From contig VXBM01000546.1 of assembly GCA_013400155.1 (NCBI GenBank), forward strand, positions 215,950 through 279,949: 64,000 nt of DNA, given 5' to 3'. Below, piece after piece: positions 25,761 to 38,110 of this stretch; the stretch's first letter is position 1; each line of letters starts with the position of its first letter. The DNA is from Helopsaltes ochotensis. Lineage: Eukaryota > Chordata > Aves > Passeriformes > Locustellidae. The notes beneath the pieces were generated by a model. That model was not told the DNA's origin, did not search any database, and worked only from the letters and a program-made list of their open reading frames with translations. Made by a program: the position numbers and the translations under genes.

Positions 25761-28070
25761 CCCTGAAATGTGACCTTCCACACAGAAAGCTGGAACATCA
25801 CAACCTGTAAGTGAGGTTTCACTCAGAGAGATTTTACTCAAGTATCAAACACATACAACCTTCAAAACAATAAGGATAAAAAGATGAGATCCGCAGTGTG
25901 CTCCTATTCTCTGCTTTCATAGGTGGGTAAAAGTGCAAAAAGAAGAACCAAAAACAACTTTCTCAGTCATTCCCCTTAATTTGTCTGGTGGAAGAAGTCT
26001 ATTTGGATAGCCAAGCCTCATCTTACCACTGTAAGATCAAAACTTTACATGATTTTATTGCAAAATTGAACATACTCCTCACTTGTTTTACAAAAGCAGG
26101 CAGCAGCCCTTGTTTCAAGAAAGCAATTAAGCCAAGAAGATAGAGAACTGGTTTGTGACTCCAGTGACCAGAAGGTCGCTTTGCTGCCCTCTCACAGGCT
26201 CTAGGCCTGCTTAAATCCCTTCTCCTCCCTCTGCTTTGGTCTCCCAGTCAGGAGCAGAGCCAACACTAAGCTGGGGCTGCCCGTGCCAATTCATGAAGGC
26301 CTCTTGCTTGAACAATCACGTAACAGGGGAAATTTCTTTTTTCAGGTTTGAAAATGGTACTAAAAAGAACCATTTCAGTGCCTGCAGATAAGTAGTATTT
26401 TAAAATGAGGCAAATGATTCGATAATTTTAAGGCAGAGAAAATTTTGCTTTCGTTTTCACAAGTTCCTACAAGTGCTTTTTTTCTCATGTATGCTCTGCA
26501 TTGATTTTGCAGAGCATGTGTAATTGCAAGACTTGTTTCTGAAGGAGGCAAATGAAACTTTTTATAGCGTTTTCAGGCTACTCATAAAAGTGCTGTATTT
26601 AAGCTAAGCCTAATTTATTTGGTTTATTCATAGTATTACTATTATTACCAAGTTCTAAAATTAAAGGTTGCCCATCATCAGGCTAAAAAACCTTTGAGAT
26701 CCTCAGCATTAACATTAATTTTCTTCTTCATTTTCTTTGGCTACAAGAATCAGAATGTCTGTCCTCAGTCCTCTTAACACATGGTAGGAGTATCTCCTAA
26801 ATGCAAAGTAGTAGACAAAGAATAAGAAAAAAAAGTTTGATTCCCATTTTGTCCAAAACCTTTCTCCTATCCCTTTAACATTTTCCTTTGACCCTGAACC
26901 TCTTTTTCTTAAAACTCTCCCATCTTTCCATGTGCTTCTTGTTAGCTCATGATTGTACAGCCTGACTGTAGGGCATGACCGGTGAATCATAACAGCAAAT
27001 GTCAGCAGGAAAAGATCTCCAGTAGCCCATTAGCTGTTTGAGCTCATATTTATTATTTACTGAATGACCGTGAATAATGAACAAGTTGCTCTAAATGATT
27101 ACAGATTTGTGGCTAAATCTCTGTTAAAAAGGGAAAATCAGTTGAAGCAATTACAGAATTTATTTACAAGGAAAAAATTGCCTTTGTCTCATTAATATTA
27201 CATGGCATAGATGTAGCAACAGAAAGAGAAATAGAGGTAACTGGTGCAAATTGATTAGGGGTACAAAAAAGAAAACTCTGAAATGACAGAGAAGTGAAAG
27301 AAATTCCCTCAAAATGCTTCCATGGGGATATCTGCCCTAGTCTCTATGGGTTAGACTTCTATGAACATCAGCGAGTTACAGTTTTGGAGATTGTTACCCA
27401 AGTTGTGTTTACAGTCAGTATTTAGAGAGTTAAAGTGGGTTAGGTAAATCCCATCCTAGCTAAATACAGCTAATCTTTTGACTACCAAGCCTAATTTGTG
27501 CTTGAGTTTGGGCATATTTTCTCGGAGGAAACTGGATCTGGTCAGGAGTGCCACTGGTGCAAAAAGTCTGCAACTTTGTCATTTAGGCATGTCCTCCTAA
27601 ATGTAAATGATAATTCTGTAGCTATCGAAGAAATGGACAGAGAAATCACAAACTGTACAATTGAAGGAAAATACCAGCTCCTAGTACACAGATTGTGTAG
27701 CAAACAACATAAGAAACCTATCCTAAAATAGGAGAGTATCCAAATATTTTTCTCTTGACTTTGTGGAGCACATGTGGTGACGCCTCTTCATGCATTTACT
27801 TGAGCAGTTCTCTAAATCAGATTCCATTTTAGGGTAGTCTTGAAGATTATGTAAGAGCAAATTGTGGTTTTATCTTGCCTGCTTAAAGAAGGAATGTGGT
27901 ATCAGAAGTCATGTTATCAAGCATTATCCAAAGCCTTATACCTGTTAAAATATCATGCTCAGCATCATATTTAACTAGCTCTAATTTCCTTCTCTCATTG
28001 CAGAGTCAAAGGTTCTCCAAATTAATATGGCTATTTGAGTATTTTTAGGCAAGAGCCTATTAATGCTGAT

Positions 28071-28088
28071 TTTTTTTTTTTTTTTTTT
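28071..28088. repeat. Poly(T) run
   Basis: Eighteen T in a row in PTCHD1 intron 2. No flanking retroposon structure was recognised. Confidence 0.9.
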
Positions 28089-28948
28089 GACAAAAAGCAT
28101 GCTATAGCTAAAGCTCATGATGGAAGTAATTTGTAATATTCAATGACCTCATTTTATTCTGTTTTGCTCACTCAATGCTAATGTGTATGATGCCATGCGA
28201 AATTCTCAGACGAGCCTGTCTGCAGGACTCGTGGGAGCCATAAATGGATTAAACCTCTCACTCCCTACTTTGGCAAGTGATCAGTTACATTTAAATAAAG
28301 GTCAGTCTGTCTTTACAAAGAACACACTGAAAGCAAGCTTAATAGCTTTCCCTACTGAGCCTAGAACATAACTATTTGAAGCATAATTAGCAACAGGGTG
28401 CCAGTGGCTGATTGTGCTTTTTGCTTGATTTTACGTCTGGGGAGTTCCACTATTCCCCATTAGCTTTAAGAGGGGGCACAGTGCTAGTTATCAAATTGAC
28501 AGTCTTGACCTGGCCTCTGAAAGCAGCTGTAAAACATTGTTGGGGGAAATTAAGATGAATGCCAAAGCCAGGTTTGTAATACTCTACAAATTGGACATTT
28601 GAGGTCCATGCAATGACTCTAAATAACAAAATAGGTAAAATATCTGATATACATGAGAATGTGGACTTCATTAGACTAAACACCAGGTGATCAGGAGATA
28701 ATCAGGTGTCCTATTGTCTCAGTTTATGAGCTCTGTATTGTTACTTCTTTATAAAGTACTTCATACCCATTCTTTTCATCATAACAAAGTGACCAGCTCT
28801 GCCATCTGTCAAAACACAGATTTCAAGAAGGGTGGAGTGAATTAGCAACAACTGCCCCTCCAGTAAAATGTGCTGACCACAAAATGGTTATTTTGTCAAG
28901 TTAATTAAATACTGAGCCTGTATGAGGCATTTAAGAGTAAACATGGTT

Positions 28949-29015
28949 ATAGACTCACAGCATTATGAAATGGAAGGGACCTTCAAGATCATCTAGTTCC
29001 AACATCCCTAATATA
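28949..29015 (-). repeat. CR1 LINE 3'-end fragment
   Basis: The sequence reads ATGGAAGGGACCTTCAAGAT then CATCTAGTTCCAACATCCC. This is the reverse complement of the conserved 3' end of avian CR1 (GTTGGAACTAGATGATCTTTAAGGTCCCTTCC). The terminal ATTCTATG repeat has decayed to ACTCACAGCATTATG. The element is therefore on the - strand, inside PTCHD1 intron 2. The end away from the 3' terminus is unclear and the copy is probably 5'-truncated, as most CR1 copies are. Confidence 0.8.
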
Positions 29016-30524
29016 TCTTGTGATGTTCCAGTTCTTCAAAACACCTCATTTGCTTGGAGTTTCTTGACTTGTGTTTATAGCCCTTGTAGCAAAAGTGAGA
29101 ATTGTCTACAGGTGGAGAGAACAGAGCTGATACAGCAATTTTGGTACTCTGCAGACAGCCTGAAATTCTAAGAGAGATCTGTGAATTACCTCGACCTTCC
29201 TGACTGGAGCATCAGCTTCAAAAGTTCAGTGATTGCACTTCAGTGTTATCAGCAACTAATTTAGCACTGATCATTTTATCTAGTACTATCAGAGAAGATG
29301 GGTAAAAGCAAAATACAGTAGACTGACTTTTGGGAATTTCTGGAGACAATCCAAGAGCAGACCAGAGAAGCAAAATCAGCAAAAGAAAAAGGAGGAGGAA
29401 TTAAAAGGCAGCAGAGTGGCTGGGATTATATGTAAAAGATTTCTTAAGTAATGATAAATATTATAATGAATTATTATGAGAAAATATTACCACCTCACAT
29501 TTTAGGTGTGACACAAAGACTATATTCCGTTTATCTCTGTGTAAATTGTCAAACTACGTTTACTTCAGCTCCTCTCACCTGGTAGATGGTCAATGGTTGC
29601 ATTCCCAGCTCAGGTTCACTACCAGAGAGCAGAGGTTTGTGTCCTCCAAATGCATCTTCACAACTTAGAAACTGTTAGAGGAAGATGACCAAGCAGGGAT
29701 TAAAATGAAAGCATGTACTTTTCCTGATTTACCTGCACGTGAGGGTTAAACACAGGATTTTAGGTCAACAGGTTTTCTTTTCCTTTTGTGAACAGTATAA
29801 CCATTTTGAGAGTCAATTAAATACATTACAAAATGTAGACATTGCCAAGAAATATAGGTTTTGTACTTGGTTTTATAAGGTCTTAGATATATAAAGAAGA
29901 CCAATGCCTTAGACAGCTTCATACCACTTTTACTACTCTCCTCTAAAATTCATTTGTGCTTTTATTTCTTTGTTTCATTTCTAGGATTTCTTTTTCCTGA
30001 CAGAAAATTTGTACAGGAAGTGGAGAAACCAATAACTGATTTAATTGATAGTTTTCAGCTTATGTGGAATTTTCATTTTTTACAGATTTTCAACAAAGCA
30101 GCCAACTAATGCTTTGCTTCCAGCATAGGCACTTGAAGGTCATATTTCTTTGTTTTCACCACAGGTCTGATACCATCACCAGGAAAAACTAATTTGAAAG
30201 TATCTTCCATCACAGGCACTCGGAAGTAACGAAACAAAACAGCCAAGCATAGTAAAAAAATCCTATTTCTTTAACCCATGAATTCTGTGCTAGCAGTGCA
30301 GAGCTCTCCTCGAGCTCAGGCAGTAAGGTTTGCTGGGCAGGTAGCAAACGTGCTTCTGTGGTTTACACCTCCATAATCATTTCTCTCTTCTGCAGGATGT
30401 TTCCTTCAAGCACTGGTAGCATCCAGCTGTGTCTCCTTTGAACCTTTTAGCATGTCCACATTACTTTTTTCTGTGTAATTCGGGATTTGAATACTTTAAA
30501 CACTACCTTTGTTCTCTATTGTAG

Positions 30525-32179
30525 GTCATGGGTTGTATGGGACTTTTGAAATGTTGTCCTCCTGGAGAAAAACAAGAGAAGACCAACATGTTAAAGAGAG
30601 GACTGCAGCTGTATTTGCAGACTCCATGCTCTCGTTTTCTCTCACCACTGCCATGTACCTGGTCACTTTTGGAATAGGTGCCAGTCCCTTCACTAACATT
30701 GAAGCAGCCAGGATTTTCTGCTGCAATTCCTGTATTGCAATTTTCTTCAACTACCTCTATGTACTCTCCTTTTATGGTTCCAGCCTGGTGTTTACTGGCT
30801 ACATAGAAAACAACTACCAGCATAGTATCTTCTGCAGAAAGGTACCAAAGCCAGAGGTATTGCAAGAGAAGCCTGCATGGTATAGGTTTCTTCTGACAGC
30901 CAGATTCAGTGAGGACACGGATGATTCAGAGGAAACGAACACTTACGAGAGTCATCTTTTGGTGTGGTTCCTGAAACGCTATTATTGTGACTGGATAACA
31001 AACACTTACGTCAAGCCTTTTGTAGTTCTCTTTTACCTTGTTTATATTTCCTTTGCCTTAATGGGCTACCTGCAGGTCAGTGAGGGGTCAGACCTGAGCA
31101 ACATCGTAGCGACTGCGACGCGGACCATCGAGTACACAACTGCCCAGCAGAAGTATTTCAGTAACTACAGCCCGGTCATTGGGTTCTACATCTACGAGTC
31201 AATCGAGTACTGGAACACCAGTGTCCAGGAGGACGTCTTGGAGTACACCAAGGGCTTTGTGAGGATATCTTGGTTCGAAAGCTACTTAAATTACCTTAGG
31301 AAACTCAACATATCTACTGGATTGCCGAAGAAGAATTTCACTGATATGTTGAGGAACTCCTTCCTGAAGACCCCTCAGTTTGCCCATTTTTCAGAGGATA
31401 TCATATTTTCCAAGAAATACAACAATGAAGTTGATGTTGTGGCCTCCAGGATGTTCTTGGTGGCCAAGACAATGGAGACCAAGAGGGAAGAACTTTATGA
31501 CCTCCTGGAGACCCTGAGGAAGCTCTCTCTCACCTCCAAGGTTAAATTCATCGTTTTCAATCCATCATTTGTGTACATGGATCGTTATGCCTCATCAGTG
31601 GGAGCCCCTTTACAAAACTCCTGTATTAGTGCTTTATTTCTGCTCTTCTTCTCTGCATTCCTGGTGGCAGACTCTCTGATCAATGTCTGGCTCACTCTAA
31701 CTGTTGCCTCAGTTGAATTTGGAGTTATAGGTTTTATGACCTTGTGGAAAGTGGAACTAGATTGTATTTCTGTGTTGTGCTTAATTTACGGAATTAATTA
31801 TACAATTGACAACTGTGCTCCACTGTTATCAACCTTTGTCCTGGGCAAAGAGTTCACAAGAACTAAATGGGTGAAAAATGCCCTGGAAGTGCATGGGGTA
31901 GCTATTTTACAGAGCTACCTCTGCTATATTGTTGGTCTGATTCCTCTTGCAGCTGTGCCTTCAAATCTGACCCGTACACTGTTCAGGTGCTTGTTTTTAA
32001 TAGCATTAGTCACCTTCTTTCACTGCTTTGCCATCTTACCTGTGATACTGACTTTTCTGCCACCCTCCAAGAAGAAGAGGAAAGAGAAGAAGAATCCTGA
32101 AAACCGTGAGGAAATAGAGTGTGTTGAAATGGTGGATATGGATAGCACCCGAGTGGTTGACCAGATTACAACAGTCTAA
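30525..32179 (+). CDS. PTCHD1: PTCHD1 terminal coding exon 3
   Basis: The acceptor TTGTTCTCTATTGTAG precedes GTCATGGG. The first two bases complete the Gly codon begun in exon 2, then 550 residues run to TAA at 32177. Counting from His1 of this exon, membrane segments lie near 1-11 (continuing from exon 2), 31-52, 63-89, 162-184, 365-386, 388-407, 412-438, 456-478 and 484-511. The second extracellular loop is about 185-364, with sequons NTS (230), NIS (261) and NFT (270). The tail has a basic run, KKKRKEKK, at 515-522 and ends ITTV, a class I PDZ ligand. In mammals this tail is reported to bind the postsynaptic scaffolds PSD95 and SAP102. The family is patched/RND. PTCHD1 acts at neuronal membranes, but its transport substrate is not settled. 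With exon 2 this gives 771 residues; the human protein is 888, leaving about 117 for the missing exon 1. No frameshift or premature stop is seen. Confidence 0.98.
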
Positions 32180-33300
32180 CGTGATTTGTTGGTTGCTTTT
32201 TTACAGTAGGTCTTACTGAGAACAAAAAGAAAGAAACCAGTACTGACTAAATGTGTGGGGACAGGAAGGAGATTGGAGGTTTTCCCCTCCCTCCTCTAAG
32301 CTAAATCCAGGAATATTCAAAATTATGGGAGAAATTAAAAATAAATTAAGAAAAAAATAAAAAGAGCCGGGGAATTGTACCTTGCTCAGTTCCTATAACA
32401 GATAATATGGGAGAATTTGCACACCCATGCAAAGAGAGGTTAAATTTTAGATGCATGAAGTAAGATCTAATGGAAGAAGTTGGGTTCTTAGGCAGTCATC
32501 TGCATCGCCTGTACTGCAGATGCTGCAATTATTGTGGCTAAACCAAATCATGTTGAAAGGTCAACTGTCAAGGCTGAAGTAGCACTAAATGTTCGCTGGA
32601 TGTAAAGGCTTTACAAACTTTCTGCACAGCAATAACTCAAGTCAGTGAGTCAGCTCTTATAAGTCTTTGCCATCACATTTAATTTTTCTTTTCTCCCCTA
32701 ATCTAAACATTTATGCAAGACTATATAAAAGATAGCAAACTGTACTGGGAAAGAAGGCAGTACACAGCAACCAAGTGCTTTCCAAACACTTTTATGTTAT
32801 GAATCACTTTTTTTTCCTAAAAGTATCATTATTTTAAAATGGAAATCATCCCTTGTAACATTTTTAATCATGGTTTTATAGCTGTTTCTTTTTCTTATAA
32901 AAACAAAAAAGAAGAAAAAAAAGGAACAAAAAGATCCATGTGACTCTGTCACTCTAGAAAATGTATAATTCTATTTTATACATGTCTCGCTACTAATTAA
33001 ACATGTAATCTGCTTTATCAACTGTAATTTTGTTAGCACTCTAAGACATGTGAGTGGATCTAGCAGCAGAGAGAAGATGGTGTACTGAATATTTCAGCAC
33101 CAAAATCCATGATACAAACCTCAAATACTAAAATGTCATCAAGAAAGTGAATGTTAGGGCTCTTTTAGTGAGAGCCTATTTCAGGCCATTCACTGGTAAT
33201 GCACACTAAGAGGATTAGTGGGTAGTTTTACATAATGTATAACTTAATCCCTCAATCTTCCTAGAGTACCTGTAAAGCAATAGACCTTGCAGCTATGGGC
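32180..33300 (+). other. PTCHD1: PTCHD1 3' untranslated region (end not resolved)
   Basis: This is AT-rich sequence directly after the stop codon. Two AATAAA hexamers at 32340-32345 and 32356-32361 could give a very short 3' UTR, but no clear GU-rich element follows. Further AATAAA hexamers at 37981-37986 and 38105-38110 could end a much longer one. The second of these is followed by a T-rich stretch, GTCTCTCTCTTTGC. The end given here is arbitrary, within AT-rich sequence that looks like UTR. That a UTR starts at 32180 is certain for the canonical transcript; its length is unknown. Confidence 0.6.
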
Positions 33301-33437
33301 TCTTCCAGGAGGCAGTAGACAGTAAGAGTTGTGTGGAACAAACTGAAGGTTGGGAATGTGGTATAGCAGCAGCAAGTTTAACAACGTCCCAAAGAGCCCA
33401 TATCTAAAAGGCCTATTGAGAACATCACACCTGAGAG

Positions 33438-33476
33438 GGAAAAAAAGAAAAAAAAAAGAAAGAAAAAAAAAAAAGA
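33438..33476. repeat. A-rich repeat with interspersed G
   Basis: A runs of 3 to 12 separated by single G, downstream of the PTCHD1 stop codon. It may fall in or just after the 3' UTR. It could encourage internal oligo(dT) priming and give false transcript ends. Confidence 0.85.
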
Positions 33477-36400
33477 ACTTATAAAGATTACATTACTGAG
33501 TCTTTTTGGAGCCATGAGTTCTAAATCAATAATTCTGTCAGCATCTGTGATGTGGAGTAATACAGATAAAGCAGCATCTCTTCCCTCCTCCGCCCCCTCC
33601 ATCCTTAGGAGCAACAGGCTCGTTACTGCAAGGTTTTACCATGTGGTTGAACCCTTGTGGGGATATGTAAGCCAATTCTGTAGGTTTTGCTGAGAGTAGT
33701 CTGACCATACATTGCCTGTAAAAACCCAGTAGCAGGAAGCTGGCCTGGTGTGTCAGGTGGTTTCATATGGACTGTTGCTTTGTGGTGCAACACGAATGTA
33801 TTCCAACCAGACTCCCTTTTGCAGCTCACGTGGAAACTAATAGTACTTGAAAAGTTTTCAGCATTTGGCACAAAGTTTGCTTCAATGACAGTATGTGGAG
33901 GGGAAGGGGTATTGAAAGAGCCATGGGGCTTGGAGCACTGGGAGCACCGTGGCCAGGGAGGCTGCCTGTGGTACCTGTATGGTCACTAGGACGTCCGTGG
34001 TCACAAACCCAGGATGTGCTTCATTGCATGAAACATCTCTTCAGCATCCAAATCCCAATGACCCCCAAATGCCCTGTGCAAAACCTGCAAATGCCACCTA
34101 CTGAATATTAATTTTCAAGCAAAGAGATACTTCTGACGCATCCTTCCTAGCGGAAAATGAGATAACCAGATATTTTGCCCTGAAGCAAAATGTTACATTC
34201 TCACTAGCAAAACAAGTCAGCAGTGCAGCTGGCAACATTTACTTTCCCCTGGATAAGTCCCTTCCCTAACCAGAAGAAAGGAAGCTGTGTCCAGGAATGC
34301 ACAGGCTCTTTGCTTAAGTAAACAACAGTTGCTTCAGTAGCAGCTGGGAAGCTGTAACAACAACCTCAGCCTTGGCAGAACACAGGCGGACACCTTGAAG
34401 ACAGCCAAATGAATGTAAGTTTAGGAAAAAGATCTGTTTCCCCTGTTTTCTTTAGACTCAGGCTTGGGACTATGTTTTCCAGCCAAAAAATATTGCTTAA
34501 ATATACTTCACTCTAGATTTTCTGTGATTGTCAGTATGTTGTTTAAATGCCAGTCACCCTGTCCCCTGGCTGTTCAGGGGCAGCTGCAGTGGCTTTTAAA
34601 CTTCTGAGGGCATTAGCAAATTAGCTGAGAGTTGCAGTGGAATTGCAATTCCTCTGCAGTCATCTACTGGCTTGTGGGACACTTGGAAATGGGATGTGTC
34701 AAAGAGGTTGTTTGTACACTGCTGAGAGGAATACATGGCAAACACTGATTTTACACCTCTGCTATCCCTCATGCTATCACTTGCAATCACTAGATGCCAA
34801 GATAGTTACCATAAACCTCCTCACATCTAATTGCAGTGCATAGACAGGAGCATCTTTAAAGAGATGTCCAAAGACAAGCTTGCAGTTTCACAGATCTCTT
34901 ATTAAATCTCACCATGTGAGGCCTTCAGAGATCTTCAAGAAAGGTGATAAAACCAGGGATAAAATTACTTCTCTATCTCCAAACCTGTCAGAAAAAGGAT
35001 GTGGAGGCATTCCTGTGACAAAGTGCTGCAGAGCAGCCTTGAGTGTCCACAGAAGGCAGGGTGAGAAGTCATGCAGTCCACACCCTTGCCCCCAGGGCAG
35101 AGCCAACAACATTTAAATAATTTCTGAAGAATGTTTTTCCAGCCTATTCCTGAAAGTCTTTTTAAGAGCATATTCCTCTCCCAGCAGTTCTCCCCCAAGA
35201 CTGTGTTGCCCTCTGCAGTAACCAGTAACTCCTGCTAACCACCCAAGACTGGGATAGGGAGGAGGAGCCGTGCCCCTCTCCACACAAGGATAGGACAGGC
35301 AGGAGACTGGAGCATCCCCAAAAGAGAGAAAACCCAGACCAGAGCCAAAATCAACTTACATACATTTTTCACTGTGTTTCACATCAAGCTGCCATTCTGT
35401 TCCTCACCTCCAGGGTTGGCAGGGTACAGCCACGGAAGTGTCCAAGGTGCACTCAGTCCAGGTCCGTGAGACTTGTGCCTGAATCCTGATGTGTCTGAGG
35501 GATGCACCAAATGCTCCTTCTCTGCAGGTAGCTTGAATACCTCAACATGAACCATGTTCTCAAGGTTTCAGACTATGCTAAGCCACTTTGGCCTTCCTCC
35601 CCTTCAACTTTTTCCTCTGGAGCAATTATCTTCACCAAAGTCAATGGACCTCCCTGCGCCGATTGATTAGTAGGTGCGGATGCAGCACTCTGTTCTCCGT
35701 CCAAAGCACTCCCAGTGGCTAACTGTGCATAAGATTTTACCCTTAATGGTGAACCTCCAGTTTGGAAGACTACCTAGGCTTAAGCAGATTTTTGTCATAC
35801 TCTTAAGTGGCTTTTTAGCCCAGGTATCACTGTGGTTTTGTTTGCAATATAGATGATCCAATTTTTTTTATAAATTCAGTGAGTAGAACAGAGTATTATA
35901 CACTGTCAGGCACTGACTAAAATCTAACAGTGAAAGTTCTAGCTAAGGCTAACAAGACTGTGTGGGACTATGGCTCACTGAGCACATATATCTTCTACAA
36001 ACATTAAAATTCCCATACAGTAAAGTATGGTGTACAGCATATTTTTACTCTGGGGAAGCATGGGGGGAAAGAGCCAACTTATGTGCATATGGCCCTCAAG
36101 ATCAATACAGTTTTCTTGTAATATAACTTCTGACGTGTTAGCACAAGTCCACTTTCAATTTACAACTACTCTTAACTGGAGAAAAAAAAATAAAGAAAGA
36201 AAATTTGTTATAGCTGGAATAACTATGCCATAAAAATTAATTGATGAAGACAGATTTTTCTGCCCCAAGCAGAAATGTGGAAGTGTTCTAGTTAGAGTAA
36301 AATTAGAGCAGGAAATGTTGAGAAAAACCTGTCTGTCAAAGAAAAAGAGCTTCTTTTCCAAAGACAAGCAAATACACTTATCATGGTCAACTGCATGAAC

Positions 36401-37903
36401 CTGGAGGGAATACAGTACCAAAGTGACCTGAGGTTATGTTGAGTCACGAGAGGATTCACATCTGCTCTCAGAAGCCTTCTGAGCCAGCACTGAATTCAGG
36501 TAAAACATGTACTGTAAATTGAAAGGTGTACTTTTAAATGTTTTTTTCTAGGCTGGCAGTCCTCCTGTGAGCCATGAAATCCCACATCAACCAACACCTT
36601 TATTTTTATTCAAAAGAAAAACAAAACTAAGTGATGGCACAACTGGGCAAAGATCAGGGGAGTCCAGAAGGAAAACTGGCTTCTCTGAAAAACAGAGAGC
36701 CAGCAAAGCAACTGGGTTGTGGGAGAAGACCTGGTGACTTCAGTAATTAGCAAAGTGGTGGTGTTTCCTGTTTTGTTAACTTGGGAAGCAAATAGCATGT
36801 TCAGGGAGACTGACACAGGGAAGGGAAGCCGATTTAATAGGAGTCAGCTCTGGGTTTGCTGGGAACTCCAGTTACAGTAGCTCTTCTGGCATGGTTGGGA
36901 ACTGCAGGATGGGAGTGTGAGAGGCACTGCTGGGTGAGCACTGGGGATGCCAGACCAGGGGCTGTGGTGGTGCCATTTTCCTTGTCCCATCCCACAGCCC
37001 TGACCGGAGGTTCCCAGAGTGTGCAGCTTGCAGAGAGCATCAGCTCCATGCAGGAACAGCTCCTCACGATTCTCACACTGTGACAGCACTGCTGGCGGGT
37101 TTTGCTGAACCAGTGCTTGCATGGTAAGGCACAAGCCCTGTAGGAAATCACTTTCTGGAAGCTTTTGGTTAGAAAGAATTACCCAGAGCCTTTTCTTCCC
37201 CTGCCTTTGCACATGTTAAAACACTGATCCATAAAAATCAGATTGTACAATTTAGCTATGTAGGGACAAAGTATTTCTTCCATGGCTTTATCCCTACATT
37301 TATCACAAAAAGTACTTGTGATTTATTTTCTTACAAATATTGTGAAATAAGTAAGCCTTTCTGGGGTACACACAAGTCTGATGAGAGGGAGGCGGGGAGA
37401 GCCCCTTCTCCTTCCCCTTCCCAAAGGTAGGAAGCATCTTCCATCCATGGCCAGGCACTACACCATCCCTGCAGGGCACCCCCAGTGACCCCAGGTCAGT
37501 GGAGTGGGGAGGACAACCTTATCCCCCCAGCCCAGTCTTATTAGAGAACAGGGAGAAGCTTTAGCTCCAAACTGGAGGGGGGGGTGAGCCCCCAGGAAGC
37601 CCTTGTGAAACCAGGAAAGCGCAATGGCGAACTTCTTGTTTGGTTGGGATTTTTTTGAGAAAGAGATGGAAAAGGTATCCCAGGAGAGCATTTGAACACA
37701 AATTCCTGTCTATGGTGCGTGGATTGGAGCAGAATGGCATGCCCTGACATGCCACCCCTTGCTCTGTTGTCCTGGCACAGCTTCCTGCCTGGAGAGAGGG
37801 CACCTCAGCATCATGTGCGCCTGCCTGGGGCAGCCGCTTCTCAGGCACAAATTGTTCTGATGTCGTTGGCATTCTGCAAGTCATTACCTTTTTTTAATTT
37901 TTG

Positions 37904-37922
37904 AGAAAAAAAAAAAAAAAAA
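37904..37922. repeat. Poly(A) run
   Basis: A 19-base A run after TTTTTGAG, close to the candidate poly(A) signals at 37981 and 38105. It could mimic a transcript 3' end through internal priming. Confidence 0.85.
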
Positions 37923-38104
37923 GATTGGCAGAAACAATTCTAGACTATTTAAGCTCCAAGAAGTCTTAATCTGTGCATCAAATAAATGGCTTGCAAGATG
38001 TCAGGGGTTTTCATTTAGGCTTTTTTTAATCTATTTTTACTATTTTTGTATTAATTTAGGGGAAAAATTGTATAATGAATCTCAATGTATAGCATAAGCC
38101 TAAA

Positions 38105-38110
38105 AATAAA
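38105..38110 (+). terminator. Candidate distal poly(A) signal AATAAA
   Basis: AATAAA lies within TAAAAATAAAATGG and is followed by CTGTCTCTCTCTTTGCTTCCTG, a pyrimidine/GT-rich stretch of the kind found downstream of cleavage sites. Another AATAAA sits at 37981-37986. It could end a roughly 5.9-kb 3' UTR of PTCHD1. AATAAA is frequent by chance in AT-rich DNA, so this is only a candidate. Confidence 0.25.

Larger units (their letters stand above)
12489..30524 (+). other. PTCHD1: PTCHD1 intron 2, phase 1, about 18 kb
   Basis: The intron is bounded by donor GTAACT and acceptor TATTGTAG, a normal GT-AG pair. Its phase agrees with the Gly codon split between the exons. No other gene is recognised inside it. 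It contains a TTTTG-type repeat, a TG/TA/CA alternating tract, a TA run, a poly(A) run with an N, a poly(T) run, one CR1 3' end, a pyrimidine-biased stretch around 18480-18830, and patches rich in homeodomain-type motifs. The remaining sequence shows nothing I can assign. Confidence 0.93.

Noticed and set aside
34880..35116. Frame containing IFKKGDK, reminiscent of CR1 reverse transcriptase
   Set aside because: The resemblance covers only a few residues and the flanking CR1 motifs are absent.
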